Shown here: positions 44,520-53,106 of the stretch, piece by piece
Layout: each line of letters begins with the position of its first letter
Position numbering within the stretch: the stretch's first letter is position 1
From: an uncultured Chloroflexota bacterium
Lineage (GTDB): Bacteria > Chloroflexota > Anaerolineae > Aggregatilineales > Phototrophicaceae
Reading direction: 5' to 3'
Length of the DNA stretch: 64,000 bases
Assembly: GCA_937974245.1 (NCBI GenBank)
Contig: CALJKV010000008.1
Coordinates: 1-64,000 of the forward strand
Translations under genes and position numbers: made by a program
The notes under the pieces: generated by a model
What the model was told of the DNA's origin: nothing
Seen by the model: the letters and a program-made list of their open reading frames with translations, nothing else
Database searches by the model: none

Positions 44520-45032
44520 ATGGGCGCCGATGACCACCGCCTTCGGGCTGGCGATGCCCCGGTCACAGCTGCAATTGTGACGGTGAGTGACAGCCGAACC
44601 CCAGAAACTGACGAGAATCGTGTCTATATGGAAAGTCGATTAACCGAACTCGGCCACAAGGTCGTGGCGTATCGCCTGATTAAGGATGAACCTGACCAAG
44701 TGGCAGACGTGATTGAAGAACTGGCCGCCTTGCCGGGTGTGCAGATCATCTTCTTCAACGGCGGCACGGGGATCAGCCCACGTGACACGACCTATGATGT
44801 CGTCAGCCGTTACCTGGAAAAAACCCTCCCTGGTTTTGGAGAACTGTTTCGCATGATTAGTTACCAGCAAATCGGCGCGGCGGCCATGCTCAGCCGAGCG
44901 ACGGCAGGTGTTTACCGGAATATCCTGCTGGTATCCATGCCGGGCAGCACCAACGCTGTGAAAACCGCGATGGAACAGCTGATTCTCCCGGAAATCAACC
45001 ATCTTGCCTGGGAAGTGGTGCGAAAACACTGA
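44520..45032 (+). CDS. moaB: MoaB/Mog-type molybdenum cofactor protein
   Basis: 170 residues. AAIVTVSDSRTPETDENR at the N-terminus and the FNGGTGISPRDTTYDV motif define the MoaB/Mog fold. The family adenylylates molybdopterin before metal insertion, although MoaB itself can be inactive in some bacteria. It begins two bases after the permease stop and is probably co-transcribed with the transporter; no other Mo-cofactor gene is in the window, so a functional link with the transporter is uncertain. Confidence 0.9.
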   Translation: MGADDHRLRAGDAPVTAAIVTVSDSRTPETDENRVYMESRLTELGHKVVAYRLIKDEPDQVADVIEELAALPGVQIIFFNGGTGISPRDTTYDVVSRYLEKTLPGFGELFRMISYQQIGAAAMLSRATAGVYRNILLVSMPGSTNAVKTAMEQLILPEINHLAWEVVRKH

Positions 45033-45058
45033 TTTCTATCAATTCACCAAAAAGCACC

Positions 45059-45087
45059 TTGCAATAAAATCGATATATCATTACAAT
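45059..45087 (+). promoter_or_regulatory. Promoter of the cold-shock gene
   Basis: TTGCAA (45059-45064) and TACAAT (45082-45087) with a 17-base spacer. Transcription near 45094 would give a leader of about 110 bases, the long 5' UTR usual for cold-shock mRNAs. Confidence 0.55.
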
Positions 45088-45206
45088 ACTTATTCAGGGC
45101 AATCGCTCAATAGCTTCATGCAACAAAGGCTTCTGAAACGTGAAGATAGCCTCTAGATGCAGCAGAGCTATCACACAAACAGAACAAGGTCAGGAGTAGT
45201 TTTACC

Positions 45207-45419
45207 ATGTCAGAACGTACTACAGGTGTTGTAAAATGGTTCAACAGCGAAAAAGGCTTCGGTTTTATTTCGCGTGAAGGCGGCGACGATCTCTTTGTTC
45301 ATTATTCGGAAATCCGCAGCGACGGCTACCGCACACTGAATGAAGGCGATAAGGTTGAATTCGAAATCACACAGGGCAAGAAGGGTCTTCAGGCCAGCGG
45401 CGTGACCGTTATCAAGTAG
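45207..45419 (+). CDS. Cold-shock protein, CspA family
   Basis: 70 residues forming a single OB-fold cold-shock domain: VKWFNSEKGFGFI (RNP1 KGFGFI) and DDLFVHYSEI (RNP2 LFVHY). It binds single-stranded RNA and DNA and melts RNA secondary structure. AGGAG precedes the ATG by ten bases. The gene has its own promoter, a long 5' UTR and a terminator. Confidence 0.97.
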   Translation: MSERTTGVVKWFNSEKGFGFISREGGDDLFVHYSEIRSDGYRTLNEGDKVEFEITQGKKGLQASGVTVIK

Positions 45420-45445
45420 TCATTCTACCCTACCAGAAATACCAG

Positions 45446-45473
45446 GCCGCTCCTTTTTACAGGGGCGGCTTTT
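45446..45473 (+). terminator. Terminator of the cold-shock gene
   Basis: GCCGCTCC (45446-45453) pairs with GGGGCGGC (45462-45469, one G-U) and is followed by TTTTG. Confidence 0.88.
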
Positions 45474-45519
45474 GATTCGTGTGATTCGGACTGAGCGTGC
45501 ATAGGGAAAAACGAGCATA

Positions 45520-46233
45520 TCAATGGGGTTGGGATGAGGATAGCGGTGCTGGGGCAGATAGGGTATCAAACGGAGGTTCTCCCTGCTGCCGCGCCCCAAA
45601 TTGAGTAAGATCAGCATCTGGCGTCCACTTTCTGCCATCAGGCAGGCGCGTGCGTTCATCAAACTCGACGTTATACAACACCGCACCTTCCAGGTTAGCA
45701 GCGAACAAATCTGCGCCTTCCAGCGTCACGTCGAACATTGTAATCCCTTGAAGATTGGCTTTCCATAGATTCGCGCCGGTCAGATTACCGCGCTCCATCC
45801 GCGCATCCTGAAAATTCGCGCCGTGCAGGTCTGCCCCTTTCAGGTTGACATCCCAGATATTGACGCTTTTGAGATTGGCGTTCCATAGGTCGGCGTTCTT
45901 TAAGGACCCATCACCCAGCCAGCCGTTCGCCCCCAATTCCCCCACCGCCTGCAACGCCAACCCATTATCGCGGCTGCGCATCTGGCGGATGAGGCGTTCT
46001 TTTTCGCGCCGTTTACCCAGGATGATCTGCAACAACCAGAACGCCAGAAACGCCCCGAACATTTCGGTACTCAGGTTTTGCAGCCAGTTTATTGACCACT
46101 GCGAAAACGATTCGTTCTGAAAAATCACGTTCAAGACACCCGACGCGATACTGCCGCCAATCGCGATCCCCAATAAAATGAGCATCACTGACCGGTCACT
46201 CAAACTCCCCAGCTTGCCTTTGAAGTGGTCCAT
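45520..46233 (-). CDS. Membrane-anchored pentapeptide-repeat protein
   Basis: 237 residues. Two membrane helices (about residues 15-40 and 58-76) are followed by a basic stretch (GKRREKERLIRQMRSR) and then about 18 pentapeptide repeats of the A(D/N)LxxANL type (residues ~112-195: NADLWNANLKSVNIW, GADLHGANFQDA). The repeat forms a right-handed quadrilateral helix. No function can be assigned; some soluble relatives mimic DNA. The ATG at 46231-46233 has GAGGG eight bases upstream; a TTG five codons earlier is possible. Confidence 0.85.
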   Translation of the reverse strand: MDHFKGKLGSLSDRSVMLILLGIAIGGSIASGVLNVIFQNESFSQWSINWLQNLSTEMFGAFLAFWLLQIILGKRREKERLIRQMRSRDNGLALQAVGELGANGWLGDGSLKNADLWNANLKSVNIWDVNLKGADLHGANFQDARMERGNLTGANLWKANLQGITMFDVTLEGADLFAANLEGAVLYNVEFDERTRLPDGRKWTPDADLTQFGARQQGEPPFDTLSAPAPLSSSQPH

Positions 46234-46432
46234 AACCAATGCCCTCAATCCTCGCGACTCACTACCAATACCCCTGAATCATAGAATATGTTGTTCCAAC
46301 CCAATGTAACAATATCACAACCTCACCTACAGCGCACCCCGAAATATAGAATACAAATTTGAATTTGCAAACCAGGATTGAATCGTTGGGGATTGGGCAA
46401 CATGCATAGTAAACATTGTTTATGGCGTCCGG

Positions 46433-46462
46433 TTGACGAATGGCGACAATTTGTTGTACAGT
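46433..46462 (+). promoter_or_regulatory. Promoter of the lysine operon leader
   Basis: TTGACG (46433-46438) and TACAGT (46457-46462) with an 18-base spacer. Transcription would start about 46468-46470, roughly 30 bases before the first leader-peptide GTG. Confidence 0.6.
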
Positions 46463-46497
46463 GTGAGGGTCGCAACTATCAAGCAGGATAAATCATC

Positions 46498-46548
46498 GTG
46501 ATAGTGAGTCTGTTTACCAAGAAAGTGAAGAAGCAGAACCACACCTGA
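46498..46548 (+). CDS. Lysine leader peptide 1
   Basis: A 16-codon ORF from GTG (46498) to TGA (46546-46548) preceded by AGGA nine bases upstream. Residues 8-12 read KKVKK: four Lys codons in five. The base run 46552-46559 just after the stop (TGTGGGCG) is exactly complementary to 46604-46611 in the following terminator. A ribosome finishing at the stop would cover it and allow the terminator; one stalled at the Lys codons would leave it free to form the antiterminator. This is the classic attenuation geometry. Confidence 0.7.
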   Translation: MIVSLFTKKVKKQNHT

Positions 46549-46551
46549 GTT

Positions 46552-46611
46552 TGTGGGCGCTTTTGCTTTCCTGAACAGAAACAGGAACGAGACCGCAAGA
46601 ACCCGCCCACA
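46552..46611 (+). promoter_or_regulatory. Antiterminator pairing of lysine attenuator 1
   Basis: TGTGGGCG (46552-46559) and CGCCCACA (46604-46611) are perfect 8-base complements (9 with a G-U). The second segment overlaps the 5' arm and loop of terminator 1, so the two structures exclude each other. Confidence 0.6.
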
Positions 46612-46624
46612 GGCGGGTTTTTTT
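46600..46624 (+). terminator. Attenuator terminator 1 of the lysine operon
   Basis: AACCCGCC (46600-46607) pairs perfectly with GGCGGGTT (46612-46619) around CACA, followed by a run of T through 46624. Confidence 0.93.
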
Positions 46625-46653
46625 GTTGGCACTCCGACCAGGATGAGGACACC

Positions 46654-46728
46654 ATGTACCACTGGATCATTCCAACCGACAGCAAGAAGAAATGCAAGAA
46701 GCCCGAACCGGAACCATGTTCTGGATAG
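46654..46728 (+). CDS. Lysine leader peptide 2
   Basis: A 24-codon ORF from ATG (46654) to TAG (46726-46728) with GAGG five bases before the ATG. Residues 11-16 read KKKCKK: five Lys codons out of six. It lies between terminator 1 and terminator 2. After the stop, CTTGCAC (46734-46740) pairs with GTGCAAG (46753-46759), whose last three bases also extend the stem of terminator 2; this could be the competing structure. The ribosome-dependent model is the same as for leader 1 but the exclusion is less clean. Confidence 0.65.
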   Translation: MYHWIIPTDSKKKCKKPEPEPCSG

Positions 46729-46756
46729 TTCGTCTTGCACCATAATCGCTCAGTGC

Positions 46757-46795
46757 AAGCCGCCGTCTGGAACACCGGACGGCGGTTTTTATTTT
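46757..46795 (+). terminator. Attenuator terminator 2 of the lysine operon
   Basis: CCGCCGTCTGG (46760-46770) pairs with CCGGACGGCGG (46775-46785, one G-U) around AACA, followed by TTTTTATTTT. It lies 36 bases before the lysW start. Confidence 0.93.
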
Positions 46796-46830
46796 GTCCA
46801 TTGAACGCCATTTATGAGAGGAAACTAACT

Positions 46831-47007
46831 GTGAGTAACCATACGATTGAATGCCTGGAATGCGCCGCCGCTATCACTCTACCCGGCAACGTGATGCAGA
46901 ATGAGATTATCGCCTGCCCGGAGTGTGGTGTAGAACTGGAAGTCATCAGCTTGCAGCCACTTGAACTCGACTATGCGCCGGAAGTCGAAGAAGATTGGGG
47001 CGAATAA
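46831..47007 (+). CDS. lysW: Amino-group carrier protein LysW
   Basis: 58 residues. Two Cys pairs (CLEC and CPEC) form a zinc ribbon, and the protein ends in EDWGE, whose terminal Glu carries alpha-aminoadipate (and in some species glutamate) through the pathway. It is the first gene of the ten-gene lysine operon and lies behind two Lys leader peptides. The GTG at 46831 has AGAGG nine bases upstream; the in-frame ATG at 46735 would place the coding sequence across terminator 2 and is rejected. Confidence 0.96.
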   Translation: MSNHTIECLECAAAITLPGNVMQNEIIACPECGVELEVISLQPLELDYAPEVEEDWGE

Positions 47008-47009
47008 TC

Positions 47010-47888
47010 ATGCGGTTGGCCTTGCTAGTAACGCACATTCGCGCTGAAGAGAAGCTCCTCATCGGTGCCTTTCAGGATGCCGGAGTCGAACCGGACATCA
47101 TTTTAGATCGGGACCTGAATATAGACCTGGCCGGCGGCCCGGACCAGGCTGCCCCATCTGGCACGCACTGGCGTGACTACGACCTGGTACTCGAACGCTG
47201 TGTCAGCACCTCACGCGGGACCTACATGCTGGCGATTCTGGAACGGTGGGGGGTAAGGACTCTCAATAGCTACGCGACGGCGACGGTATGCGCCGATAAA
47301 CTCCTGACAACCCTGGCACTAGCCGCCGCCCATATCCCCCAACCGGATACCCGTGTCGCGTTTGATACCGAGAGCGCGATGCAGTCTATCAGCGATGTGG
47401 GCTACCCCGCCGTGCTGAAACCCGTTACTGGGTCATGGGGGCGACTGCTGGCACGGGTCAATGACTCCGATAGTGCTGAGGCAATCCTGGAACACCGCCA
47501 CACACTCGGAGGCTACACCTATCACACCTATTACGTGCAGGCATATATCGAAAAACCGGGGCGCGACATCCGGGCGTTTGTGGTCGGGGAGCAGACGATC
47601 TGCGCCATATACCGTACATCCCCCCACTGGATTACCAACACGGCACGCGGTGGCAGCGCGACAAACTGCCCAGTCACAGCGGAACTCGACACATTGTGCC
47701 AACGGGCGGCGTCGGCGGTAGGTGGTGGCATCCTGGCGATTGATCTGCTCGAAACCGTTGACGGGGGTTTAGTGGTCAACGAGGTCAACCACACGATGGA
47801 GTTCCGCAACAGCGGCGCACCGACCGGTGTGGACATCGCCGCACAGATTGCCCGTTATGTCCTGGCAGCAGCGGCGGTGCGTGTATGA
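47010..47888 (+). CDS. lysX: Alpha-aminoadipate--LysW ligase
   Basis: 292 residues of an ATP-grasp (RimK-type) ligase: AVLKPVTGSWGRLLARVND (ATP site), GRDIRAFVVGEQTICAIYR and the C-terminal NEVNHTMEFRNSG. It joins the alpha-amino group of aminoadipate to the C-terminal Glu of LysW, using ATP. The start is two bases after the lysW stop; the ATG at 47010 is preferred over one 15 bases upstream that would overlap lysW. An ArgX-type glutamate specificity cannot be excluded by eye, but the operon context favours LysX. Confidence 0.94.
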   Translation: MRLALLVTHIRAEEKLLIGAFQDAGVEPDIILDRDLNIDLAGGPDQAAPSGTHWRDYDLVLERCVSTSRGTYMLAILERWGVRTLNSYATATVCADKLLTTLALAAAHIPQPDTRVAFDTESAMQSISDVGYPAVLKPVTGSWGRLLARVNDSDSAEAILEHRHTLGGYTYHTYYVQAYIEKPGRDIRAFVVGEQTICAIYRTSPHWITNTARGGSATNCPVTAELDTLCQRAASAVGGGILAIDLLETVDGGLVVNEVNHTMEFRNSGAPTGVDIAAQIARYVLAAAAVRV

Positions 47889-48910
47889 TCGCCGCAGGAA
47901 TTGTGGGAGGCAGTGGCTATACCGGCGGAGAACTACTGCGCCTGCTACATTTTCATCCCGAAGTGGCGGTTACACAGATCACCAGCCGGGGAGAAGCAGG
48001 GCGCTATGTGCATACGGTTCATCCGAATTTGCGCGATGTTTCCCGTTTGCAGTTCATCCACCCGGACGCGCTGGAATCCTGCGATGTGTTGTTTTTGTGC
48101 CTTCCACATGGCACAGCTGCGAAGGAAATTGAACGGTACGCTGCATTAGCCCCACGTATCATTGACTTCTCAGCGGACTTCCGGCTGGATGACCCGGCGA
48201 CTTATGCCCGCTGGTACGGCGGGGAGCACCCTGCCGCAGACTGGTTGAACCGTTTCGTCTACGGACTGCCGGAAGTCAACCGGGAACGGCTGCAAAACGC
48301 ACAGTATGTGAGCGGCGTAGGCTGTAATGCGACAGTCACCAACCTGGGTCTGGGGCCGTTGGTTCGTGCCGGACTGGCAGATCGCGTGTATGCCGAAATC
48401 AAAGTCGGCTCGTCGGAAGCGGGTAACACCCCCGCCATGTCGTCGCATCACCCGGTACGCAGCGGGGCGGTACGCACTTACGCCGCCACCGGCCACCGCC
48501 ACCAGTCCGAAATCGAGATGGTGCTGGGAACACAGACGCCGATTCACTTCAGCCTGACAGCGATTGAGATGGTGCGCGGTGCGCACCTGCTGGCGCATGT
48601 CACCCTGCGCGAAGTACAGACGGAAAAAGATATCTGGCGGTTATACCGGGCGGCATATCAAGACGAACCGTTCGTGCGTTTGGTCAACGGGCGCAGCGGG
48701 CTGCACCGCCTGCCAGAACCGCGTATCGTTGCCGGGACGAATTACTGCGACATCGGATTCGAAATGGATACTGGCGGACAGCACCTTGTCGTGGTCGCTG
48801 CGATTGACAACCTGGGCAAAGGCGCAGTGGGTAGTGCCGTGCAGAGTATGAACCTGATGCTGGGCTTTGATGAACGCGCCGGGCTGGAATTCCCGGGTAT
48901 CTATCCGTAG
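47885..48910 (+). CDS. lysY: LysW-gamma-aminoadipyl-phosphate reductase (ArgC/LysY family)
   Basis: 341 residues. NAD(P) motif GIVGGSGYTGGELLRLL, catalytic Cys in SGVGCNATVTNLG, and HxxE-type active-site region EIEMVLG, all of the ArgC/LysY family. It reduces LysW-aminoadipyl phosphate to the semialdehyde with NADPH. It overlaps lysX by four bases (ATGA), indicating translational coupling. Confidence 0.95.
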   Translation: MIAAGIVGGSGYTGGELLRLLHFHPEVAVTQITSRGEAGRYVHTVHPNLRDVSRLQFIHPDALESCDVLFLCLPHGTAAKEIERYAALAPRIIDFSADFRLDDPATYARWYGGEHPAADWLNRFVYGLPEVNRERLQNAQYVSGVGCNATVTNLGLGPLVRAGLADRVYAEIKVGSSEAGNTPAMSSHHPVRSGAVRTYAATGHRHQSEIEMVLGTQTPIHFSLTAIEMVRGAHLLAHVTLREVQTEKDIWRLYRAAYQDEPFVRLVNGRSGLHRLPEPRIVAGTNYCDIGFEMDTGGQHLVVVAAIDNLGKGAVGSAVQSMNLMLGFDERAGLEFPGIYP

Positions 48911-48919
48911 GGAGTATGA

Positions 48920-49723
48920 ATGATGCAAGATGTATTGGTGGTGAAAATCGGCGGCGGCGCAAACGTGGATACTGCCGAAATCCTGCGCGATCTGGCCGGA
49001 ATCGCACAGGAACGGGCAGTGATTGTCGTACACGGTGTCAGTGAACGTATGGCACGGCTTTCCGCTGAGCGTGGCATGGCTGTGCAGATGCTGCAATCAC
49101 CCGATGGTCACAGTTCACGGTATACACCCGCGCCAGTGCGTGACCTGTTTGTGGAAGCAGCGTCACACGTCAACGATGAGATTATACGGGGATTGAGCCG
49201 GTTGGGTATCGCGGCGCAAGGCCTGACACAGCCAGTGGTGATCCAGGGCGAACGTAAAACGGCTATCCGGGCGGTGGTGGATGGTCGGATACGGATGGTA
49301 CGCGACGATTATACCGGACACATCACGGGCGCGGACAGCAGCGCGCTAATGGGTGTGCTTCTGCGAGGGGAAGTAGCTGTCGTACCCCCCTTCGCTACCA
49401 GCAGCGACGGCCTACTCAACGTAGACGGTGACAGAGCGGCGGCCGCAGTTGCAGCGGCAATACACGCGCAAACCCTGGTCATCCTGAGCAATGTGCACGG
49501 CCTGTATCGCCATTTCCCCGATGAGTCAAGCTTTGTCAGCCAGGTCCACGCCGGGCAGATTGACGACGCGATGCACTGGGCACAAGGTCGCATGAAACGC
49601 AAAGTGCTCGGCGCAAAGGCGGCCCTTGAAAGCGGTGTGCACCGGGTGGTAATCGGGGATGGGCGGGTAGTTGACCCCATCTCACGGGCATTGGTCGGGG
49701 AAGGCACAGTATTCACATCATGA
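48920..49723 (+). CDS. lysZ: LysW-aminoadipate kinase
   Basis: 267 residues of an amino-acid kinase (ArgB-like): VVKIGGGANVD at the N-terminus, RDDYTGHITGADSSALMG, and NVDGDRAAAAVAAAIHAQTLVILSNV near the C-terminus. It phosphorylates the side-chain carboxylate of LysW-bound aminoadipate before LysY acts. Residues near 80-90 include SSRYTPAPVRDLF, characteristic of LysZ rather than ArgB. GGGAG precedes the ATG pair at 48920. Confidence 0.94.
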   Translation: MMQDVLVVKIGGGANVDTAEILRDLAGIAQERAVIVVHGVSERMARLSAERGMAVQMLQSPDGHSSRYTPAPVRDLFVEAASHVNDEIIRGLSRLGIAAQGLTQPVVIQGERKTAIRAVVDGRIRMVRDDYTGHITGADSSALMGVLLRGEVAVVPPFATSSDGLLNVDGDRAAAAVAAAIHAQTLVILSNVHGLYRHFPDESSFVSQVHAGQIDDAMHWAQGRMKRKVLGAKAALESGVHRVVIGDGRVVDPISRALVGEGTVFTS

Positions 49724-50892
49724 TCGAAGCCACGCGCACATTGACGGAAATCGAAGCGCAGCATACCAGCGGCGCATATCCAAAACGACCGCTTATTGTC
49801 GTACGTGGAGAAGGCTGCACTGTCTGGGATGACGCTGGGCGTGCCTACCTGGATGCGACCAGCGGGCAGGGCGTAGCGCTGCTGGGGCATAGTCACCCGG
49901 CCATCGTCGCAGCGATCACGGCACAGGCGGCACAACTCATCACCTGCCCGGAGATTTTCTACAACGACCAGCGCGCCAGATTGTATGAACTGCTGGAAAC
50001 CATGCTGCCGGACGAGATTAACCGCTTCTTCCTGTGTAACAGCGGCGCAGAGGCGATAGAAGGCGCGTTGAAGGTCGCACGATTGCTGACCGGGCGCACC
50101 GGCATCGTGGCCGCCAAACGTGGCTTTCATGGACGCACCCTGGGCGCCCTTTCGCTAACATGGAATAAAGACTACCGTGAGCCGTTCGCACCCTGGCAAC
50201 CAGCCGTGACGCACGTTACCTACAACGACCTGGATGCAGCGGGGGCGGCCATTGATAAAGATACGGCGGCGGTAGTCGTTGAGGCCGTACAGGGCGAGGG
50301 TGGCGTGTATCCGGTGGACGCGGGCTACCTGCACGGGCTACGCGAACTATGCGATATGCACGGCGCGCTGCTCATCATGGACGAGATTCAGACTGGTTTT
50401 GGACGTACTGGGCGCTGGTTCGCCTTTGAACACAGCGGAATCGTGCCGGATGTGGTGGCACTGGCGAAGGGTATCGCGGGCGGCGTGCCGATGGGCGCGG
50501 TGGCCTGGTGTGGCAGTCTGGGTACTCTGGCGGGCGGAAGTCATGGCAGCACCTTTGGCGGGAATCCACTGGCGTGCGCGGCGGCTGTTGCGGCGATAAC
50601 GACTCTGCGCGACGAAAACCTGGTCGAACGGGCGGCTGAACTGGGCGCGTGGTTCCAGGCTGAACTGGGGGCGATCTCTTTGGGACAGGTGCGCGAGGTT
50701 CGCGGCCTGGGGTTGATGGTCGCGCTTGAACTGCGCGGGCGGGTGACGCCTGTGCTGAAGACTCTCCAAGAGGAATACGGGATTTTAGCCTTGCCCGCCG
50801 GGCTAAATGTACTGCGACTGCTGCCGCCGCTGGTCATCAGCCGAGAACAGTTGACATCGATCCGGGATGCTCTGGCGGAGGTCCTGTCGTGA
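49720..50892 (+). CDS. lysJ: LysW-aminoadipate semialdehyde transaminase
   Basis: 390 residues of an acetylornithine-type (class III) aminotransferase: CNSGAEAIEGALKVAR, KRGFHGRTLGALSLT, MDEIQTGFGRTG and the PLP lysine in VVALAKGIAGGVPMG. It converts LysW-bound aminoadipate semialdehyde to LysW-lysine with glutamate as donor. It overlaps lysZ by four bases. Confidence 0.95.
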   Translation: MIEATRTLTEIEAQHTSGAYPKRPLIVVRGEGCTVWDDAGRAYLDATSGQGVALLGHSHPAIVAAITAQAAQLITCPEIFYNDQRARLYELLETMLPDEINRFFLCNSGAEAIEGALKVARLLTGRTGIVAAKRGFHGRTLGALSLTWNKDYREPFAPWQPAVTHVTYNDLDAAGAAIDKDTAAVVVEAVQGEGGVYPVDAGYLHGLRELCDMHGALLIMDEIQTGFGRTGRWFAFEHSGIVPDVVALAKGIAGGVPMGAVAWCGSLGTLAGGSHGSTFGGNPLACAAAVAAITTLRDENLVERAAELGAWFQAELGAISLGQVREVRGLGLMVALELRGRVTPVLKTLQEEYGILALPAGLNVLRLLPPLVISREQLTSIRDALAEVLS

Positions 50893-51950
50893 TTGCGACT
50901 CGAATCGAACCTACAACGATTGAGGCGCTGCTGCACGACCTGGTGGCGGTTCCAAGTCCATCGCATGAGGAAGCGGGAGCGGTGCGCCACCTGGTTGAGT
51001 GGATGGCGGGACACGATTATGACGAAGCCTTTGTGGATGCTGCTGGCAACGCGGTAGGCATACGTGGCAGTGGCTCGCGAGACATCGTGCTGCTCGGCCA
51101 TATTGACACCTTCGGCGGCGTGCTGCCGGTGCGTATCGAAGACCGCTGCCTGTACGGGCGTGGCGCGGTGGATGCCAAAGGATCGCTGTGTGCCTTCGCA
51201 GCGGCTGTCGCCCAGGCCGATTTGCCGCCGGACACCCGCTTCATCGTGATCGGCGCCGTGGAAGAAGAAGCCCGCTCCAGCAAAGGGGCACGCTATGCCA
51301 CAGGACAGTACCAACCGGCGATGTGCATCGTCGGCGAGCCATCGTCATGGGATCGCCTCACGCTGGGCTACAAAGGGCGTTTGCTGCTGCGTTGGCGCTG
51401 GGAAGGCGCACTCGCACACAGCGCATCCCAGGTTGCCAGCCCGCCAGAACACGCTATCGCCTTCTGGGAGCATATTACCCATCACGCCGCCGAAATCAAT
51501 CTGGGGCGAGAGTCCCTGTTCAGCCGGTTAGACGTGACTTTGCAGCAGGTCAACAGCGGGCAGGACGGGGCCTTTGGCTGGGCGGAGGCACTCATCGGTT
51601 TTCGCCTGCCGCCAGATATTGACCCATTTAAATTGGCTGATGCGTTCATGTCACAAACCGGGGATGCCGTCATTGAACCCTACGGACATGAACTGGCTTA
51701 CCTCGCACCGAGGGACACCGAATTAGCGCGTGTCATGCGCCGGGCGATCCGTGAACAGGGTGGTAAAACGGCCTTTGTCCACAAAACCGGCACGTCCGAT
51801 ATGAATGTTGTCGCCCCGGCCTGGAACTGCCCGATACTGGCATACGGCCCCGGCGATTCGTCACTCGATCACACACCAAACGAACACATCCATCTCGATG
51901 AATATCTGCGTGCCGTCGCTGTTCTGACCGGCGCACTCAGCGGTCTGTAG
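50889..51950 (+). CDS. lysK: LysW-lysine hydrolase
   Basis: 353 residues of an M20-family metallohydrolase: LLGHIDTFGGVLPV (metal His/Asp), YGRGAVDAKGSLCAF (bridging Asp), and GAVEEEARSSKGA (catalytic Glu pair). It releases free lysine from LysW and regenerates the carrier. The start is a GTG overlapping lysJ by four bases (GTGA). In some species LysK also releases ornithine. Confidence 0.95.
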   Translation: MIATRIEPTTIEALLHDLVAVPSPSHEEAGAVRHLVEWMAGHDYDEAFVDAAGNAVGIRGSGSRDIVLLGHIDTFGGVLPVRIEDRCLYGRGAVDAKGSLCAFAAAVAQADLPPDTRFIVIGAVEEEARSSKGARYATGQYQPAMCIVGEPSSWDRLTLGYKGRLLLRWRWEGALAHSASQVASPPEHAIAFWEHITHHAAEINLGRESLFSRLDVTLQQVNSGQDGAFGWAEALIGFRLPPDIDPFKLADAFMSQTGDAVIEPYGHELAYLAPRDTELARVMRRAIREQGGKTAFVHKTGTSDMNVVAPAWNCPILAYGPGDSSLDHTPNEHIHLDEYLRAVAVLTGALSGL

Positions 51951-51963
51951 AGGAACGAATAAC

Positions 51964-53106
51964 ATGCCACTCGATAATTACCACATTATTGAAAGCACCC
52001 TGCGCGAAGGTGAACAGTTCAGCACCGCCACGTTTACGACTGCCCAGAAGATCGAGATCGCCGCACAGCTGGATAACTTTGGCGTAGAGATGCTGGAAAT
52101 GACCTCGCCATGTGCCTCGCCGCGCAGCCAATCGGATATTCGGGCGATTCTCAGAGAGGGCTTCAAAACACACATCCTGACACACATCCGCTGTGACATC
52201 AACGACGCCCGCATCGCGCTGGATACCGGTGTACATGGCGTGGACGTGGTCATCGGTACGTCGCCACAGTTGATGCAACATAGTCACGGACTGTCTATCC
52301 GCCAGATTATAGACCGCGCCGCCGAGGTACTGGCCTATATCCGCGAACAAGCGCCGGACGTGATTCTACGCTTCAGCACCGAGGATAGTTTTCGCAGCCG
52401 GGAAAGCGACCTGCTCCGGGTCTATCTGGCTGTGGCTGACCTGGGTCTGGTGGATAGGTTAGGGATTGCCGACACAGTCGGGGTTGCCACACCGACGCAG
52501 GTCTATCGGCTGACCGACGACCTGGTACGGTTAGCAGGGATTGATGTCGAGTTTCACGGGCATAATGACAGCGGCTGCGCGATTGCTAACGCCTATGCCG
52601 CGCTGGAAGCCGGGGCAACTCACATTGACACGACTATTCTGGGTATTGGCGAACGCAATGGGATCACGCCATTGGGTGGCCTGGTCGCCCGTCTGTACAC
52701 ATTGAATCCCGCTTACGTGACGAAATACCGGCTCGAACTGGTGGCTGCGCTCGACCAACTCATCGCCGGATACTGTGGGCTGGATATTCCGTTCAATAAT
52801 TACATTACCGGCAGCAGCGCCTTTATCCACAAAGCGGGGATTCATGCTAAAGCGGTGCTGGCCGACCCGCAAACCTACGAGGTGATTAACCCGGCAGACT
52901 TTGGCCTGAACCGTGAAATCGCCATCGGTCACCATTTGACGGGGTGGAACGCGGTACGCAGCCGGGCGGAGGCGCTGGGCTTGCAGATTGACAACGCGAC
53001 GCTGCGTGACATCACGCAACATATCAAGACTCAGGCGGACGATGTTGCTCTAAGCGCCGCCGAAATTGATGGACTGCTCCGGCAGGCCGGGGGAGCGGGA
53101 ATATGA
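51964..53106 (+). CDS. lysS: Homocitrate synthase
   Basis: 380 residues. The HMGL-like synthase motifs are ESTLREGEQF (substrate Arg/Glu), HGVDVVIGTSPQLMQHSHG, and the metal-binding EFHGHNDSGCAIANAYAA. It condenses 2-oxoglutarate with acetyl-CoA, the first committed step of the aminoadipate pathway; in other species this enzyme is often lysine-inhibited. A related enzyme, NifV, makes homocitrate for nitrogenase, but no nif gene is present and the operon is lysine-specific. Confidence 0.93.
   Translation: MPLDNYHIIESTLREGEQFSTATFTTAQKIEIAAQLDNFGVEMLEMTSPCASPRSQSDIRAILREGFKTHILTHIRCDINDARIALDTGVHGVDVVIGTSPQLMQHSHGLSIRQIIDRAAEVLAYIREQAPDVILRFSTEDSFRSRESDLLRVYLAVADLGLVDRLGIADTVGVATPTQVYRLTDDLVRLAGIDVEFHGHNDSGCAIANAYAALEAGATHIDTTILGIGERNGITPLGGLVARLYTLNPAYVTKYRLELVAALDQLIAGYCGLDIPFNNYITGSSAFIHKAGIHAKAVLADPQTYEVINPADFGLNREIAIGHHLTGWNAVRSRAEALGLQIDNATLRDITQHIKTQADDVALSAAEIDGLLRQAGGAGI

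Noticed and set aside
46553..46804. An 83-codon ORF across the lysine leader region
   Set aside because: It crosses both terminators in a different frame from the two leader ORFs, lacks a ribosome site and has a low-complexity translation.
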